A stretch of DNA of 40,416 bases from Mesorhizobium sp. ORS 3359. GTDB taxonomy: Bacteria > Pseudomonadota > Alphaproteobacteria > Rhizobiales > Rhizobiaceae. The stretch is from NCBI GenBank assembly GCA_000824845.1, contig CCNC01000019.1:1-40416 (forward strand), in the 5' to 3' direction. The notes under the pieces were generated by a model. The model made no database searches. It was not told the DNA's origin and was given only the letters and a program-made list of their open reading frames with translations. Below, piece after piece: positions 27,971 through 35,665 of the stretch (its first letter is position 1; each line of letters opens with the position of its first letter). The position numbers were made by a program, and so were the translations under genes.

Positions 27971-28348
27971 ATGCGCAACGCGATACTTGTCGCCGCAGCC
28001 GCCACCTTGATGATGGCGGGAAGTGCCGGCGCCCAGCAGCAGCCGACGCAACAACCCAGCCCGGCACCGACCGCCCCCGCCGCGCCGAAATCCCAGTCCG
28101 CGGCGCCGGCGATCCAGAGCGTCAACGTGGTCGACATCACCGAACTGCCCAAGGACGCGCAGACGCAGGTCAACCAGATCGTGGCGCAGCGCGGCGACGC
28201 CGGTCTGCAGACCTTGCGCAAGTCGATCGACGCGACGCCCAAGGTGAAATCCGCGCTCGAAGCAAAGGGCATGAGCTCGGCGCAGGTGATCGCCGCCAGC
28301 ATGCAGCCCAATGGCGCGCTGACGCTGATCACCAAGAAGGCGAGCTGA
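27971..28348 (+). CDS. Small exported Pro/Gln-rich protein
   Basis: A 125-residue protein with a signal peptide (MRNAILVAAAATLMMAGSAGA, cleavage near residue 21) followed by a Gln/Pro/Ala-rich linker (about residues 22-48) and a folded part, VVDITELPKDAQTQVNQIVA to the C-terminus. ATG at 27971 is chosen for its AAGGA RBS and clean signal peptide over an in-frame start at 27956. No domain family recognised. It reads opposite to urease genes between ureC and ureB. A terminator-like hairpin follows. Confidence 0.75.
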   Translation: MRNAILVAAAATLMMAGSAGAQQQPTQQPSPAPTAPAAPKSQSAAPAIQSVNVVDITELPKDAQTQVNQIVAQRGDAGLQTLRKSIDATPKVKSALEAKGMSSAQVIAASMQPNGALTLITKKAS

Positions 28349-28358
28349 TCGCGCGCCC

Positions 28359-28383
28359 CGGCGGACCGTCTTGCGGTCCGCCG
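28359..28383 (+). terminator. Terminator-like hairpin after the first exported-protein gene
   Basis: CGGCGGACCG (28359-28368) pairs with CGGTCCGCCG (28374-28383) across a TCTTG loop, giving a 10-bp perfect stem 11 bp after the stop codon. A partly T-rich stretch (ATATTTTG) follows, consistent with intrinsic termination. Confidence 0.65.
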
Positions 28384-28507
28384 CCCATATTTTGAAAAGA
28401 ATGCGGGCCGCCTCGCGGTCCGCCGTCAGGCCTTCGAAGGGAACCTGCGGCCAGGCCGGACCGTTTCGCTGTTTTCGCCCCGCCACGAGGTCAGTCAGGA
28501 GCGAGCG

Positions 28508-28996
28508 ATGGCGAATGGCCGGCGTCTTGCAAGATGGAATTCCGTGGTTGCCGCCGCGCTTTTCGCGGTCGCCTCGCCCAATGCCGCGTCCGCAGCGCAG
28601 CCGTTGGGCAGCGACAAGCCTGCCGCCGCGATTGTCGATTCCGATGTCCGCCAGGAAGAGGCACTCTCCAGGACGGAGGCCGGAAAGGTCATCACCGCCA
28701 TCGACCGGACCCGCGACAATATCGGTACGGTGCGCAAGACCACCAAGCTCGACAGGGTCGATATCGTGTTCCTGATCGATGCAGCGCGCAGCGAAGGCGG
28801 GCCGCCGCCGGCCATCGAGAACAAAATGAAGCAGCATCAGGACGATGTCGCCGAGCTGCGCCAGGAGATCGAGGCGAACGCCCTGCTCTTCAACGCGATC
28901 GATTCCCGGCGCGTGCAGGCCGAGGACGTGCTCGCCGTGGAGTTCGACAATCCGGGGCAGGTCGTCATCTACGCGGCCGCCAAGCCCCCGAAGTGA
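28508..28996 (+). CDS. Exported hypothetical protein
   Basis: A 162-residue protein with an N-terminal export signal (basic start, then WNSVVAAALFAVASPNAASA, cleavage near residue 29) and a mature part predicted mainly helical: RTEAGKVITAIDRTRDNIGT, then 'VDIVFLIDAARSEGGPPPAIENK', then 'QQHQDDVAELRQEIEANALL'-like helix ending in a short strand 'AVEFDNPGQVVIYAA'. RBS AGGAG precedes the ATG. No family recognised. With the gene at 27971 it forms a two-gene plus-strand island inside the minus-strand urease locus. Its stop is 20 bp from the convergent ureB stop. Confidence 0.75.
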   Translation: MANGRRLARWNSVVAAALFAVASPNAASAAQPLGSDKPAAAIVDSDVRQEEALSRTEAGKVITAIDRTRDNIGTVRKTTKLDRVDIVFLIDAARSEGGPPPAIENKMKQHQDDVAELRQEIEANALLFNAIDSRRVQAEDVLAVEFDNPGQVVIYAAAKPPK

Positions 28997-29016
28997 TTTG
29001 AGCGCGGCGGCGGCCC

Positions 29017-29322
29017 TCACAGCTTGCCCATCACCTTCTGCTGGAAGCCATAGACCTCGCGCTTTCCCCCCAGCGGCACCAGCGTGACGTCGCGTTCCTG
29101 GCCCGGCTCGAAGCGCATGGCGGTGCCGGCGGCAATGTCCAGCCGCATGCCGCGCGCGCGCTCGCGGTCGAATTTTAGGCCCTCATTGGTCTCGAAAAAA
29201 TGATAATGGCTGCCGACCTGGATCGGCCGGTCGCCGCTGTTGGCGACCTTGAGGGTGACGGTCGGCCGGCCCTTGTTGAGGTCGATCTCGCCGTTGGCCG
29301 CAATAACTTCACCGGGGATCAT
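29017..29322 (-). CDS. ureB: Urease beta subunit
   Basis: Structural subunit of urease, 101 residues, standard for separate bacterial UreB. The N-terminus [20 protein letters not shown] and the core [20 protein letters not shown] followed by [18 protein letters not shown] are family hallmarks. The start ATG at 29322 is 7 bp after the ureJ stop, with GAGGG as RBS. The longer open frame upstream is a shadow of ureJ. Confidence 0.96.
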   Translation of the reverse strand: MIPGEVIAANGEIDLNKGRPTVTLKVANSGDRPIQVGSHYHFFETNEGLKFDRERARGMRLDIAAGTAMRFEPGQERDVTLVPLGGKREVYGFQQKVMGKL

Positions 29323-29329
29323 CGCGCCC

Positions 29330-29923
29330 TCACACCATGCCGAAAGAAAGGCCGACGCCGATCGCCGCGCAAGCGGCGCCGGCGGCGCGCGCCAGGCCGC
29401 GGAAGCGCCACCCAAGCCGAAGGCCGGCTGCCATGCCGACACCGTGGAGCAGCGCGGTGACGGCGGCAAAGCCAGCCATATATTCGAGGCCGGCAGCGTT
29501 TTCCGGCACCTCGGCGCCATGGGCGTGACCGTGGAAGAGAGCGAACAGGCCGATGATGGCGACCCCGGCCGAGACCGGCAGGTCGATCGCCAGCGCCACC
29601 AGCAGGCCGAGCGCCACGACGGACGCGAGGATGCCCGGCTCGACGAAAGGCACCGGCACATGCAGCATGCCGAGCGCGCCGCCGGCCAGCATCACGCCGA
29701 GGAAGGCAAGTGGCCAAGCCCAGAGCGCCTTGCCGCCCTTCATCGCCGCCCACAGGCCGACGGCGACCATGGCCGTGATGTGGTCGAGGCCGGACAGCGG
29801 ATGCGCGAAACCGGCGGCGAAGGAAGAAGTGGAGCCTGCGCCGACATGGGCGTAAGCGGGCATCGCCGCCGCCACCAACAGGATGACGGCGAGCGTGTTG
29901 CGTTTCGTCGAGGCGGGGATCAT
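29330..29923 (-). CDS. ureJ: HupE/UreJ family nickel permease
   Basis: Membrane protein of 197 residues that probably brings nickel across the inner membrane for urease. It has a signal peptide (ending near AYA-HVGAG, residue 25) and then the family's metal-linked motifs [19 protein letters not shown] and [12 protein letters not shown], each rich in His, with about six membrane segments. The start ATG at 29923 is preferred over longer frames because the signal peptide then begins properly. It lies between DUF1272 and ureB in the urease operon. Confidence 0.92.
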   Translation of the reverse strand: MIPASTKRNTLAVILLVAAAMPAYAHVGAGSTSSFAAGFAHPLSGLDHITAMVAVGLWAAMKGGKALWAWPLAFLGVMLAGGALGMLHVPVPFVEPGILASVVALGLLVALAIDLPVSAGVAIIGLFALFHGHAHGAEVPENAAGLEYMAGFAAVTALLHGVGMAAGLRLGWRFRGLARAAGAACAAIGVGLSFGMV

Positions 29924-29949
29924 CTTTCTGCCCTTTCCAATTGACCTGG

Positions 29950-30204
29950 TTAAGCGGCCTTGCGCGGGCCGCAGCCTTCGGCCTTGAGCACGCGCCTGGT
30001 CGACGGCGGATATTTCGCCAGCTTGCCTGCCGGCCGGATCGGCCGCGGCGCGAAATTGCCGCCGCAATTCGGGCAGACGCCGCGCAGCACATTGTCCACG
30101 CAGTCGGCGCAGAAGGTGCATTCGAAGGTGCATATCAGCGCATCCGTGGCCTCCGGCGGCAGATCCTTGTCGCAGCATTCGCAATTTGGCCTAAGCTCCA
30201 GCAT
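29950..30204 (-). CDS. DUF1272 zinc-ribbon-like small protein
   Basis: An 84-residue Cys-rich protein with nine Cys (C8, C10, C11, C25, C29, C32, C35, C44, C47), arranged like two zinc-binding knuckles. The opening MLELRPNCECCDKDLPP and 'CTFECTFCADC' match DUF1272, a family of unknown function. The basic tail (residues 50-84) has no motif. It sits between ureA and ureJ with 25-30 bp spacing, co-oriented. A metal-related role is possible but not shown. Confidence 0.88.
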   Translation of the reverse strand: MLELRPNCECCDKDLPPEATDALICTFECTFCADCVDNVLRGVCPNCGGNFAPRPIRPAGKLAKYPPSTRRVLKAEGCGPRKAA

Positions 30205-30231
30205 CGGTCTTCCTCCTCACCGGATCGGCCC

Positions 30232-30534
30232 CTACCTGATCGGCTCGTGCACGGTCACCAGCTTGGTGCCGTCGGGAAACGTCGCCTCGACCTGAACGTC
30301 GTGGATCATCTCGGCGATGCCGTCCATGACCTGGGCGCGGGTGACGACATGGGCGCCGGCCTCCATGAGGTCCGCGACGGGACGGCCGTCGCGGGCGCCT
30401 TCGACGACGAAGTCGGTAATCAAGGCGATGGCTTCGGGATGGTTGAGCTTGACCCCACGCTCCAGGCGCTTGCGCGCCACCATCGCCGCCATGGCGATCA
30501 GCAGCTTGTCTTTTTCACGCGGCGTAAGATTCAT
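30232..30534 (-). CDS. ureA: Urease gamma subunit
   Basis: Structural subunit of urease, 100 residues, standard length. Canonical start [20 protein letters not shown], then '[19 protein letters not shown]' and '[18 protein letters not shown]'. It is second in the operon after ureD, 21 bp from its stop. Confidence 0.97.
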   Translation of the reverse strand: MNLTPREKDKLLIAMAAMVARKRLERGVKLNHPEAIALITDFVVEGARDGRPVADLMEAGAHVVTRAQVMDGIAEMIHDVQVEATFPDGTKLVTVHEPIR

Positions 30535-30555
30535 GCAATGTCCCGGTATTTCAGA

Positions 30556-31431
30556 TCAGAGTGACCACAATTTAGGCAGGCCCGCCCGTCCGTTGAGCAG
30601 CTCGACGAGCGGAACCAACCGCTTGCGGAGCTGATAGCCGTCGCCGGCGGTGAGTCTCGCAAGAAGCTTGCCAGATCGGCCGACGCTCCAGAAGCTGGCG
30701 CCACCGCCGGCGGCAGAGTCGCCGATAATGGCGCGGGCCGCCTCGAGCAGGCTTTCCGCTTGCGGCGAAACGAGCAGCAGCGTCGCGATGGCAAGCGCGC
30801 CGCCGGTCGCCGCCGGCCGCCGCAACGTTGCCGCGATATCCGGACCGATCCAGAAATCCTCCGCATGGACCAGCGCGCCGCCCTGGCGGACCCGCCAGCG
30901 GTCGTGGAAGTTGCCTTGAACCGTCCGCTCGCCCATCGCCAGCCGGCCGAACAGCGTGGCTTCGAGCACCAGCGCCTCGGCATCCTCCGCGAGATCGACA
31001 TCCAGCGTGCGGGCGAAGGCGGCGCGGTTGAAAACGATGGTTTCCTGCGGCAGCCAGGCGAGGCGGCCGCCCGGCCCGACCCGCAGGCCGACATTTGTCT
31101 CGGCCCTGTCGGCGGCGGCGCGATAGACCTTCTCGCAGGCCTGGGTGGTGATGGAGGCGGAGGCCTCGGCGCCGACCTCGATCGTCCAGCCGAGGCGGTC
31201 GCCGCCGGTCATTCCGCCGGCCGTGTTGATGAGCACCGCCTCGAGCGGATCGCCCTGCACCGCCGGCAGGCGGATCTTGGCCGATCCGTCCTGGTAGAGC
31301 CGCTGCAGGCGCGTCCGGCCATCGCTCTTGCCGCAGAAAAGCCTGGCTCGCCCGGCAACACGTTGCGCGGCAGGCAAAGGAGCGCCGGCCAAAGGCAAGG
31401 CGGGTGTCAGGGCGTTGTCGATCGTGTCCAC
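30556..31431 (-). CDS. ureD: Urease accessory protein UreD
   Basis: Urease maturation scaffold of 291 residues that forms the apo-urease activation complex with UreF and UreG. Family segments include 'GDPLEAVLINTAGGMTGGDR', 'ITTQACEKVYRA', 'RLAWLPQETIVFNRAAFART' and 'EALVLEATLFGRLAMGE'. The start is a GTG at 31431 with weak RBS; no better in-frame start is seen. It is the first gene of the urease locus, divergent from the nodF-like gene across 197 bp. Confidence 0.94.
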   Translation of the reverse strand: MDTIDNALTPALPLAGAPLPAAQRVAGRARLFCGKSDGRTRLQRLYQDGSAKIRLPAVQGDPLEAVLINTAGGMTGGDRLGWTIEVGAEASASITTQACEKVYRAAADRAETNVGLRVGPGGRLAWLPQETIVFNRAAFARTLDVDLAEDAEALVLEATLFGRLAMGERTVQGNFHDRWRVRQGGALVHAEDFWIGPDIAATLRRPAATGGALAIATLLLVSPQAESLLEAARAIIGDSAAGGGASFWSVGRSGKLLARLTAGDGYQLRKRLVPLVELLNGRAGLPKLWSL

Positions 31432-31476
31432 GTTTCCAGGTTAAGCACTCCGGCGGCTTTGTCGATATATCGCTTG

Positions 31477-31505
31477 TTGCTTGACATCGTTTTGGTTTCT
31501 ATAGA
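31477..31505 (+). promoter_or_regulatory. Candidate sigma-70-type promoter of the ACP-ketosynthase pair
   Basis: TTGCTT (31477-31482) and TATAGA (31500-31505) are separated by exactly 17 bp, about 124 bp before the ACP start. A perfect 10-bp palindrome, CGATATATCG (31463-31472), lies just upstream. No nod-box (repeated ATC-N9-GAT pattern) was found in 31432-31628. Promoter function is inferred from spacing and hexamer similarity. Confidence 0.45.
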
Positions 31506-31628
31506 GGGAAGCCACCCTGGAGCGGTCGCGCGGTGTCTGGCGAGGTAAGGGCAACGGCGTTGTTGGATCCGGGGACCAAAAAAAGGCGCTGATCAGTTGG
31601 CGTCGGGAAACGACAGGGAAGGAACCGA

Positions 31629-31883
31629 ATGGCTGACCAGCTGACGACCGAGATCATCGAAAAGATCAAAGCGCATGCCGATACCGGTGGTGAGGAAATC
31701 ACCGCCAGCACCGATCTCGGAACGCTCGGCATCCATTCGCTGGAATTGACCGAGATCATCTTCGATCTCGAGGAGAAGTACGGCATCGAGATCGAGATGA
31801 ACACGGTCGATGCCTGGAGCAACCTGAAGAACGTTGGCGACATGGTCGAGGCGGTTCGCGAACTGATCGCGAAAAAAGTCTGA
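31629..31883 (+). CDS. nodF: NodF-like acyl carrier protein with altered DSL motif
   Basis: Acyl carrier protein of 84 residues. Recalled rhizobial NodF sequences match it at both ends: MADQLT at the start and [20 protein letters not shown] in the C-terminal half. The 4'-phosphopantetheine attachment motif reads LGIHSLEL with Ser37; the residue before Ser is His36 instead of the usual Asp of 'DSL'. The codon is CAT, one base from GAT. RBS GGAAGGA. It is followed after 4 bp by a NodE-like ketosynthase, so the two should make or extend a special acyl chain. Without nod genes nearby the chain may go to something other than a Nod factor. Housekeeping AcpP and AcpXL differ clearly in sequence. Confidence 0.85.
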   Translation: MADQLTTEIIEKIKAHADTGGEEITASTDLGTLGIHSLELTEIIFDLEEKYGIEIEMNTVDAWSNLKNVGDMVEAVRELIAKKV

Positions 31884-31887
31884 CTGC

Positions 31888-33096
31888 ATGCAAAAACGCG
31901 TCGTCATCACCGGTATCGGCGGGATTTGCGGGCTCGGCAACGATGCGCCGGCAATGTGGGACGCCATGCGCGCCGGCCGCTCGGCGATCGGGCCGATCGA
32001 CAATCCGTCGCTGCATGACCTCAAGGTCAAGACCGGCTGCGAAATCAAGGAACTGCCCGAACATGGCATCGACCGCAAGCAGGTCGTGTCGATGGACCGT
32101 TTCAGCCTGCTGGCCGTGATCGCCGCGCGCGAGGCCATGCGGCAGTCCGGATTGACGGCACATGCCGACAACACCTACCGGATGGGCGCAATCGTCGGCA
32201 TCGGCGTCGCGGGCTTCGAGACCATCGAAGAGAATTACCGCGCGATCCTGCTCGAAGGGCGCAATCGCGCTGCCATCTTCACCGTGCCGAAAGTGATGCC
32301 GGGCGCGGCCGCCGGCCAGGTGAGCATGGCGCTCGGACTGCGCGGCCCTGTCTTCGGCGCCACCTCGGCCTGCTCGTCGGCCAATCACGCAATTTCCACG
32401 GCGGTCGACCAGATCAGGCTCGGTCGCGCCGACGTGATGGTTGCCGGCGGCACCGAAGCGCCGCTGGTTTGGGGCGTGCTGAAGGGCTGGGAGGCGCTGA
32501 GAGTGCTTTCACCCGACACCTGCCGGCCGTTCTCGGCCGACCGCGCGGGCCTTGTGCTTGGCGAAGGCGCCGGCATGGCGGTGCTCGAAAGCTACGATCA
32601 CGCAATGGCGCGCGGCGCCACCATCCTGGCCGAGATCGCCGGCGTCGGGCTTTCCGCCGATGCCTCCGACATCGTCGCCCCGACCGTCGAGGGACCGGAA
32701 GCGGCGATGCGTTTCTGCCTGGCGGATGCCGGGCTCAATCCGGAGGACGTCGACTACCTCAACGCGCATGGCACCGGCACCAAGGCCAATGACCAGATCG
32801 AAACCGCCGCGATCAAGCGCGTCTTCGGCAACCACGCCCCTTCGCTCTCAGTGTCCTCGACCAAGTCGATGCATGCGCATTGCCTCGGCGCTTCCGGCGG
32901 GCTGGAGATGATCGCCTGCGTGATGGCGATCCGCGACGGCATCGTGCCGCCGACCGCCAACTATCGCGAGCCCGACCCGGAATGCGACCTCGACGTGACG
33001 CCGAACACGGCGCGCGAGCGCACGGTGCGCGCCGCGCTCAGCAACAGCTTCGCCTTCGGCGGAACCAACGCGGTGCTGGCCTTCAAGGCGGTCTGA
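31888..33096 (+). CDS. nodE: NodE-like beta-ketoacyl-ACP synthase
   Basis: Ketosynthase of 402 residues, the same length as recalled NodE of Rhizobium leguminosarum. Catalytic Cys162 ([11 protein letters not shown]), His294 ([12 protein letters not shown]), Lys326 and His331 ([15 protein letters not shown]) are intact. Long stretches such as '[20 protein letters not shown]' and '[17 protein letters not shown]' match NodE more closely than FabF. NodE sets length and unsaturation of the special fatty acyl chain on Nod factors, using NodF as carrier. Here it is in a 4-bp-spaced pair with the ACP, beside urease genes, with no visible nod box. Alternatives: a FabF paralogue serving lipid A or another lipid. 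Confidence 0.88.
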   Translation: MQKRVVITGIGGICGLGNDAPAMWDAMRAGRSAIGPIDNPSLHDLKVKTGCEIKELPEHGIDRKQVVSMDRFSLLAVIAAREAMRQSGLTAHADNTYRMGAIVGIGVAGFETIEENYRAILLEGRNRAAIFTVPKVMPGAAAGQVSMALGLRGPVFGATSACSSANHAISTAVDQIRLGRADVMVAGGTEAPLVWGVLKGWEALRVLSPDTCRPFSADRAGLVLGEGAGMAVLESYDHAMARGATILAEIAGVGLSADASDIVAPTVEGPEAAMRFCLADAGLNPEDVDYLNAHGTGTKANDQIETAAIKRVFGNHAPSLSVSSTKSMHAHCLGASGGLEMIACVMAIRDGIVPPTANYREPDPECDLDVTPNTARERTVRAALSNSFAFGGTNAVLAFKAV

Positions 33097-33150
33097 TCAC
33101 AATCCCGGTTGACTGTATGCGCATCGGCCGCCGGTGGCTGGTGTATTGAT

Positions 33151-33164
33151 CCCGGCCGGCCGGG
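33151..33164. terminator. GC palindrome after the NodE-like gene
   Basis: A perfect 14-bp palindrome CCCGGCCGGCCGGG lies 54 bp beyond the ketosynthase stop codon and is followed by T/C-rich sequence (TCCTAGTTCTTCCTT). It may end the two-gene transcript, but as a loopless palindrome it would form only a short hairpin. Confidence 0.35.
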
Positions 33165-33247
33165 GTCCTAGTTCTTCCTTACCCCGCCGTATTCTTTGCC
33201 ACCCATTGTGAGCGCCGCCCGGCGCCAATCCCTATCCGGAGTTTCCG

Positions 33248-33952
33248 ATGACCGACCTGTCCGCCTTTCCGATCGCCAAGCGCTGGCCGGCCAAGCAGCC
33301 CGAGCGCCTGCAGCTCTATTCGGCCACGACGCCCAATGGCGTGAAGGTCTCGATCGCGCTGGAGGAGATCGGCCTGCCCTACGAGCCGCATTATGTCGAT
33401 ATCGGCAAGAACGAGAGCTGGACGCCGGAGTTCCTGTCGCTCAATCCGAACGGCAAGATACCGGCCATCATCGATCCGGACGGTCCGGGCGGCAAGCCGA
33501 TCGGCCTTTTCGAGTCCGGCGCCATCCTGCTCTATTTGGCCGACAAGACCGGCAAGCTCATTCCCGCCGATCCGGCACGGCGCTACGAGACGATCCAGTG
33601 GGTGTTCTTCCAGATGGCGGCGATCGGACCGATCTTCGGGCAGGTCGGCTTCTTCCACAAATTCGCCGGGCGCGAGATCGCCGACAAGCGGCCGCTCGAA
33701 CGCTATCGCGACGAATCGCGGCGGCTGATCGGCGTGCTCGAAACGCGGCTGAAGGGCCGCAAGTGGATCATGGATGACGACTACACGATCGCCGATGTGT
33801 CGATGCTGGGCTGGGTGCGCAACCTGATCGGCTTCTACGAAGCGCGCGACCTGGTCGGCTTCGATGATTTCCCGACCGTTGCCGAATGGCTGGAGCGCGG
33901 CCTGGCGCGGCCGGCGGTGAAAAGGGGCCTCACCATTCCGGCGAAGGGCTGA
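33248..33952 (+). CDS. Glutathione S-transferase (YghU/YfcG-like)
   Basis: GST-fold protein of 234 residues. 'LYSATTPNGVKVSIALEEIG' followed by LPYEPHYVDI is the signature N-terminus of the nu-class YghU/YfcG group, in which Thr/Asn of the 'TPNG' motif replaces the catalytic Tyr/Ser/Cys; 'LNPNGKIPAIIDPDGPGGKP' carries the cis-Pro and 'FESGAILLYLAD' binds the glutathione gamma-Glu. These enzymes act as disulfide-bond reductases with glutathione. RBS GGAG precedes the ATG. Monocistronic by position. Confidence 0.9.
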   Translation: MTDLSAFPIAKRWPAKQPERLQLYSATTPNGVKVSIALEEIGLPYEPHYVDIGKNESWTPEFLSLNPNGKIPAIIDPDGPGGKPIGLFESGAILLYLADKTGKLIPADPARRYETIQWVFFQMAAIGPIFGQVGFFHKFAGREIADKRPLERYRDESRRLIGVLETRLKGRKWIMDDDYTIADVSMLGWVRNLIGFYEARDLVGFDDFPTVAEWLERGLARPAVKRGLTIPAKG

Positions 33953-34338
33953 AGACGGTTCCGGTAAACGCGTGCGGCACAAAAAAGTCCGGCGGGAGCG
34001 CCCATGCCGGGCTGGTTTCGACGCTCGGCGCTTTGGCTGAAGGTAGCAGTGGGCTAAGCGGGCGCGGCTAGCGCCCACGTTGGAGATTAGCCGAAAACCC
34101 CATGACGTCGTCATACTCGGGCTTTGCCCGAGTATCCATGCCGTGGCCGCTGCCGTAGAGTGCAACGGTGCAGAATTCTGTAACCGCAGCAACGCTTTAG
34201 CGTCGCGGCATGGATTCCAGGGTGTGCGCGCGTCGCGTCGCTCCTTGCTCCGCCCTGGAAATACGACCGAGCTGTCTTGACGGCAATCGCGAACGTCCGG
34301 CTCGGCGACTTCGCCGTCCGGAATCGCGTAAAAAGGGG
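33953..34338. repeat. Gene-free spacer with mosaic inverted repeats
   Basis: 386 bp without a supported gene. It contains a perfect hairpin ATACTCGGGC-TTT-GCCCGAGTAT (34113-34135); an outer pair ATCCATGCCG / CGGCATGGAT (34134-34143 and 34206-34215); a further pair TTCCAGGG / CCCTGGAA (34215-34222 and 34253-34260); and CGGCGA-CT-TCGCCG (34303-34316) just downstream of the minus-strand gene at 34339, which could act as its terminator. The chained arrangement is typical of rhizobial intergenic mosaic elements. Confidence 0.6.
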
Positions 34339-34665
34339 CTATTTCGCCTTGGCCTTTCCACCACCACGGCCAAGCACGGACGCAGCCAGCCTTGCCGTCG
34401 CCACCACCGCGCCGGTCGCAACGCTTGCAACGGTGCGGATCGTGCCCGACGTCTTTGTTGCCGACTTGTGCGGCCTATGCGCCTGGGCCGCGGCCTTGTG
34501 GGCCACACCTGGCGTCACTTTCTTCGGGGCCGCCTTGCCGAAAGCCGGCTTGGCGTCCTTCGACCGCTCGGCGATCGCCGGGCCGGCGCCCGCCTTGGCC
34601 TGCGTCGTCCTGGATTGGGTGGCCTTGGTTTTTTTGGCCACGGGCTTTCTGCTGTTGGTTGCCAT
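34339..34665 (-). CDS. Lys/Ala-rich histone-H1-like basic protein
   Basis: A 108-residue very basic protein. The ATG at 34665 is chosen because AGGA lies upstream and the upstream extension is unlike the rest. It is made of Lys/Ala/Thr-rich repeats (KPVAKKTKATQSRTTQAKAG, KPAFGKAAPKKVTPG, KAAAQAHRPHKSATKTSG), a short hydrophobic stretch IRTVASVATGAVVATARLAA (80s-90s) and a basic tail GRGGGKAKAK. The lysine-rich part resembles bacterial H1-like DNA-binding proteins; the hydrophobic segment is unusual for them. Coding on the plus strand is open too, but the minus-strand product has the more protein-like composition. Function unknown. Confidence 0.62.
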   Translation of the reverse strand: MATNSRKPVAKKTKATQSRTTQAKAGAGPAIAERSKDAKPAFGKAAPKKVTPGVAHKAAAQAHRPHKSATKTSGTIRTVASVATGAVVATARLAASVLGRGGGKAKAK

Positions 34666-34853
34666 CTGACAGTTCCTGCTCGCTTCTTTTCGCAATTCCG
34701 GACGGAAAGCGGTTGTGCGCTTCCCAGGGATTGCTCCGGCGCCGGACAATTCGGGATAGGCTGATAACGGCGTGAAAACCTTAAAGTTCCCGTCCGAAAA
34801 TATCGAAAATTGAGCAGGTTAACCAATCACCAGCGTCATCGGTCAATGGCCGG

Positions 34854-35468
34854 TCATTGACCGATGACCATGTCGGCCGGCCGGCGCCGCGCCAGCACGC
34901 GCTCGATATTGGGCATGTCGTTGGAGGCGATCCAGGCGCGGGCGTCGTCATCCGACTTGCCATGCTCGCGCCAGCGCTCCATCAGCCGGCGCTCCAGCTC
35001 ATTGCGCGGCACGTCGACGAAGATGGTGAAATCGAACAGAGGCGCCAGCCGCGACCACGGCTCCTCGTCGAGCAGCAGGTAATTGCCCTCGACCAGGATG
35101 AACTTGGTGTTGGCGGACACGATCTCGGCCGCCGCGCGCGACAGTTCGATGCTGCGGTCGAAGACCGGGATGGCGATGTCGGGCTCGCCCGAGCGGATGC
35201 GCTTCAACAGCGTCTCGAAGCCGGCGAAATCGAAGGTTTCCGGCGCGCCCTTGCGCGGACGCAGGCCGCGGCGGCTGAGGATGATGTCGTCATAATGGAA
35301 GCCGTCCATCGGCACGACCTCGGATGTGCCTTCGGGCAGAAGCTCATGCAGGTTCGCCGACAGCGTCGACTTGCCGGAGCCCGGCGGACCGGCAATGGCG
35401 ACGACGAAGCGCTTGGCCTTGCCGGCGCGCTTGAAGATGGCGGCTGTAATATGAGCGATCTCGGACAT
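34854..35468 (-). CDS. P-loop nucleoside/sugar-kinase-like protein
   Basis: ATP-binding protein of 204 residues in the uridine kinase / pantothenate kinase / FrcK-like group. Walker A GPPGSGKS is at 27-34, 'VPMDGFHYDDIILSRRGLRP' carries the substrate-side Asp and His, 'FDFAGFETLLKRI' and 'PVFDRSIELS' follow, 'FILVEGNYLLLDEEPWSRL' is Walker-B-like, and 'RLMERWREHGKSDDDARAWI' is the lid region. The substrate (nucleoside, fructose or other) cannot be read. It may stand alone. Confidence 0.87.
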   Translation of the reverse strand: MSEIAHITAAIFKRAGKAKRFVVAIAGPPGSGKSTLSANLHELLPEGTSEVVPMDGFHYDDIILSRRGLRPRKGAPETFDFAGFETLLKRIRSGEPDIAIPVFDRSIELSRAAAEIVSANTKFILVEGNYLLLDEEPWSRLAPLFDFTIFVDVPRNELERRLMERWREHGKSDDDARAWIASNDMPNIERVLARRRPADMVIGQ

Positions 35469-35612
35469 CGGCGCCTCTTCAGTAAGGTTGCGGCCGGCAT
35501 TTTGGCGGGTGTCGGTGGAAATTTCAAACCTGCTCTTGGTGACTGAGGCTCGACCGTTTGTTTGGCAGCCTCCCGCTTTCGAAATTAGCCGGAACGCCTG
35601 TCCCCTTCGTCA

Positions 35613-35632
35613 TCCAGGGGGTCCGCCCTGGA
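35613..35632. repeat. Short hairpin of mosaic type
   Basis: TCCAGGG (35613-35619) pairs with CCCTGGA (35626-35632) across a 6-nt loop in the 197-bp spacer between the kinase and epimerase genes. The stem shares its core with the repeat arm TTCCAGGG at 34215-34222, supporting a common dispersed family. Confidence 0.45.
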
Positions 35633-35665
35633 ATGTCGAAGTCCCAGACGCCCCCGCCTGAACCC

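Noticed and set aside
31432..31628. Possible nod box upstream of the NodF-like gene
   Set aside because: The repeated ATC-N9-GAT pattern of NodD sites is not present; only a sigma-70-like promoter and a short palindrome are seen.
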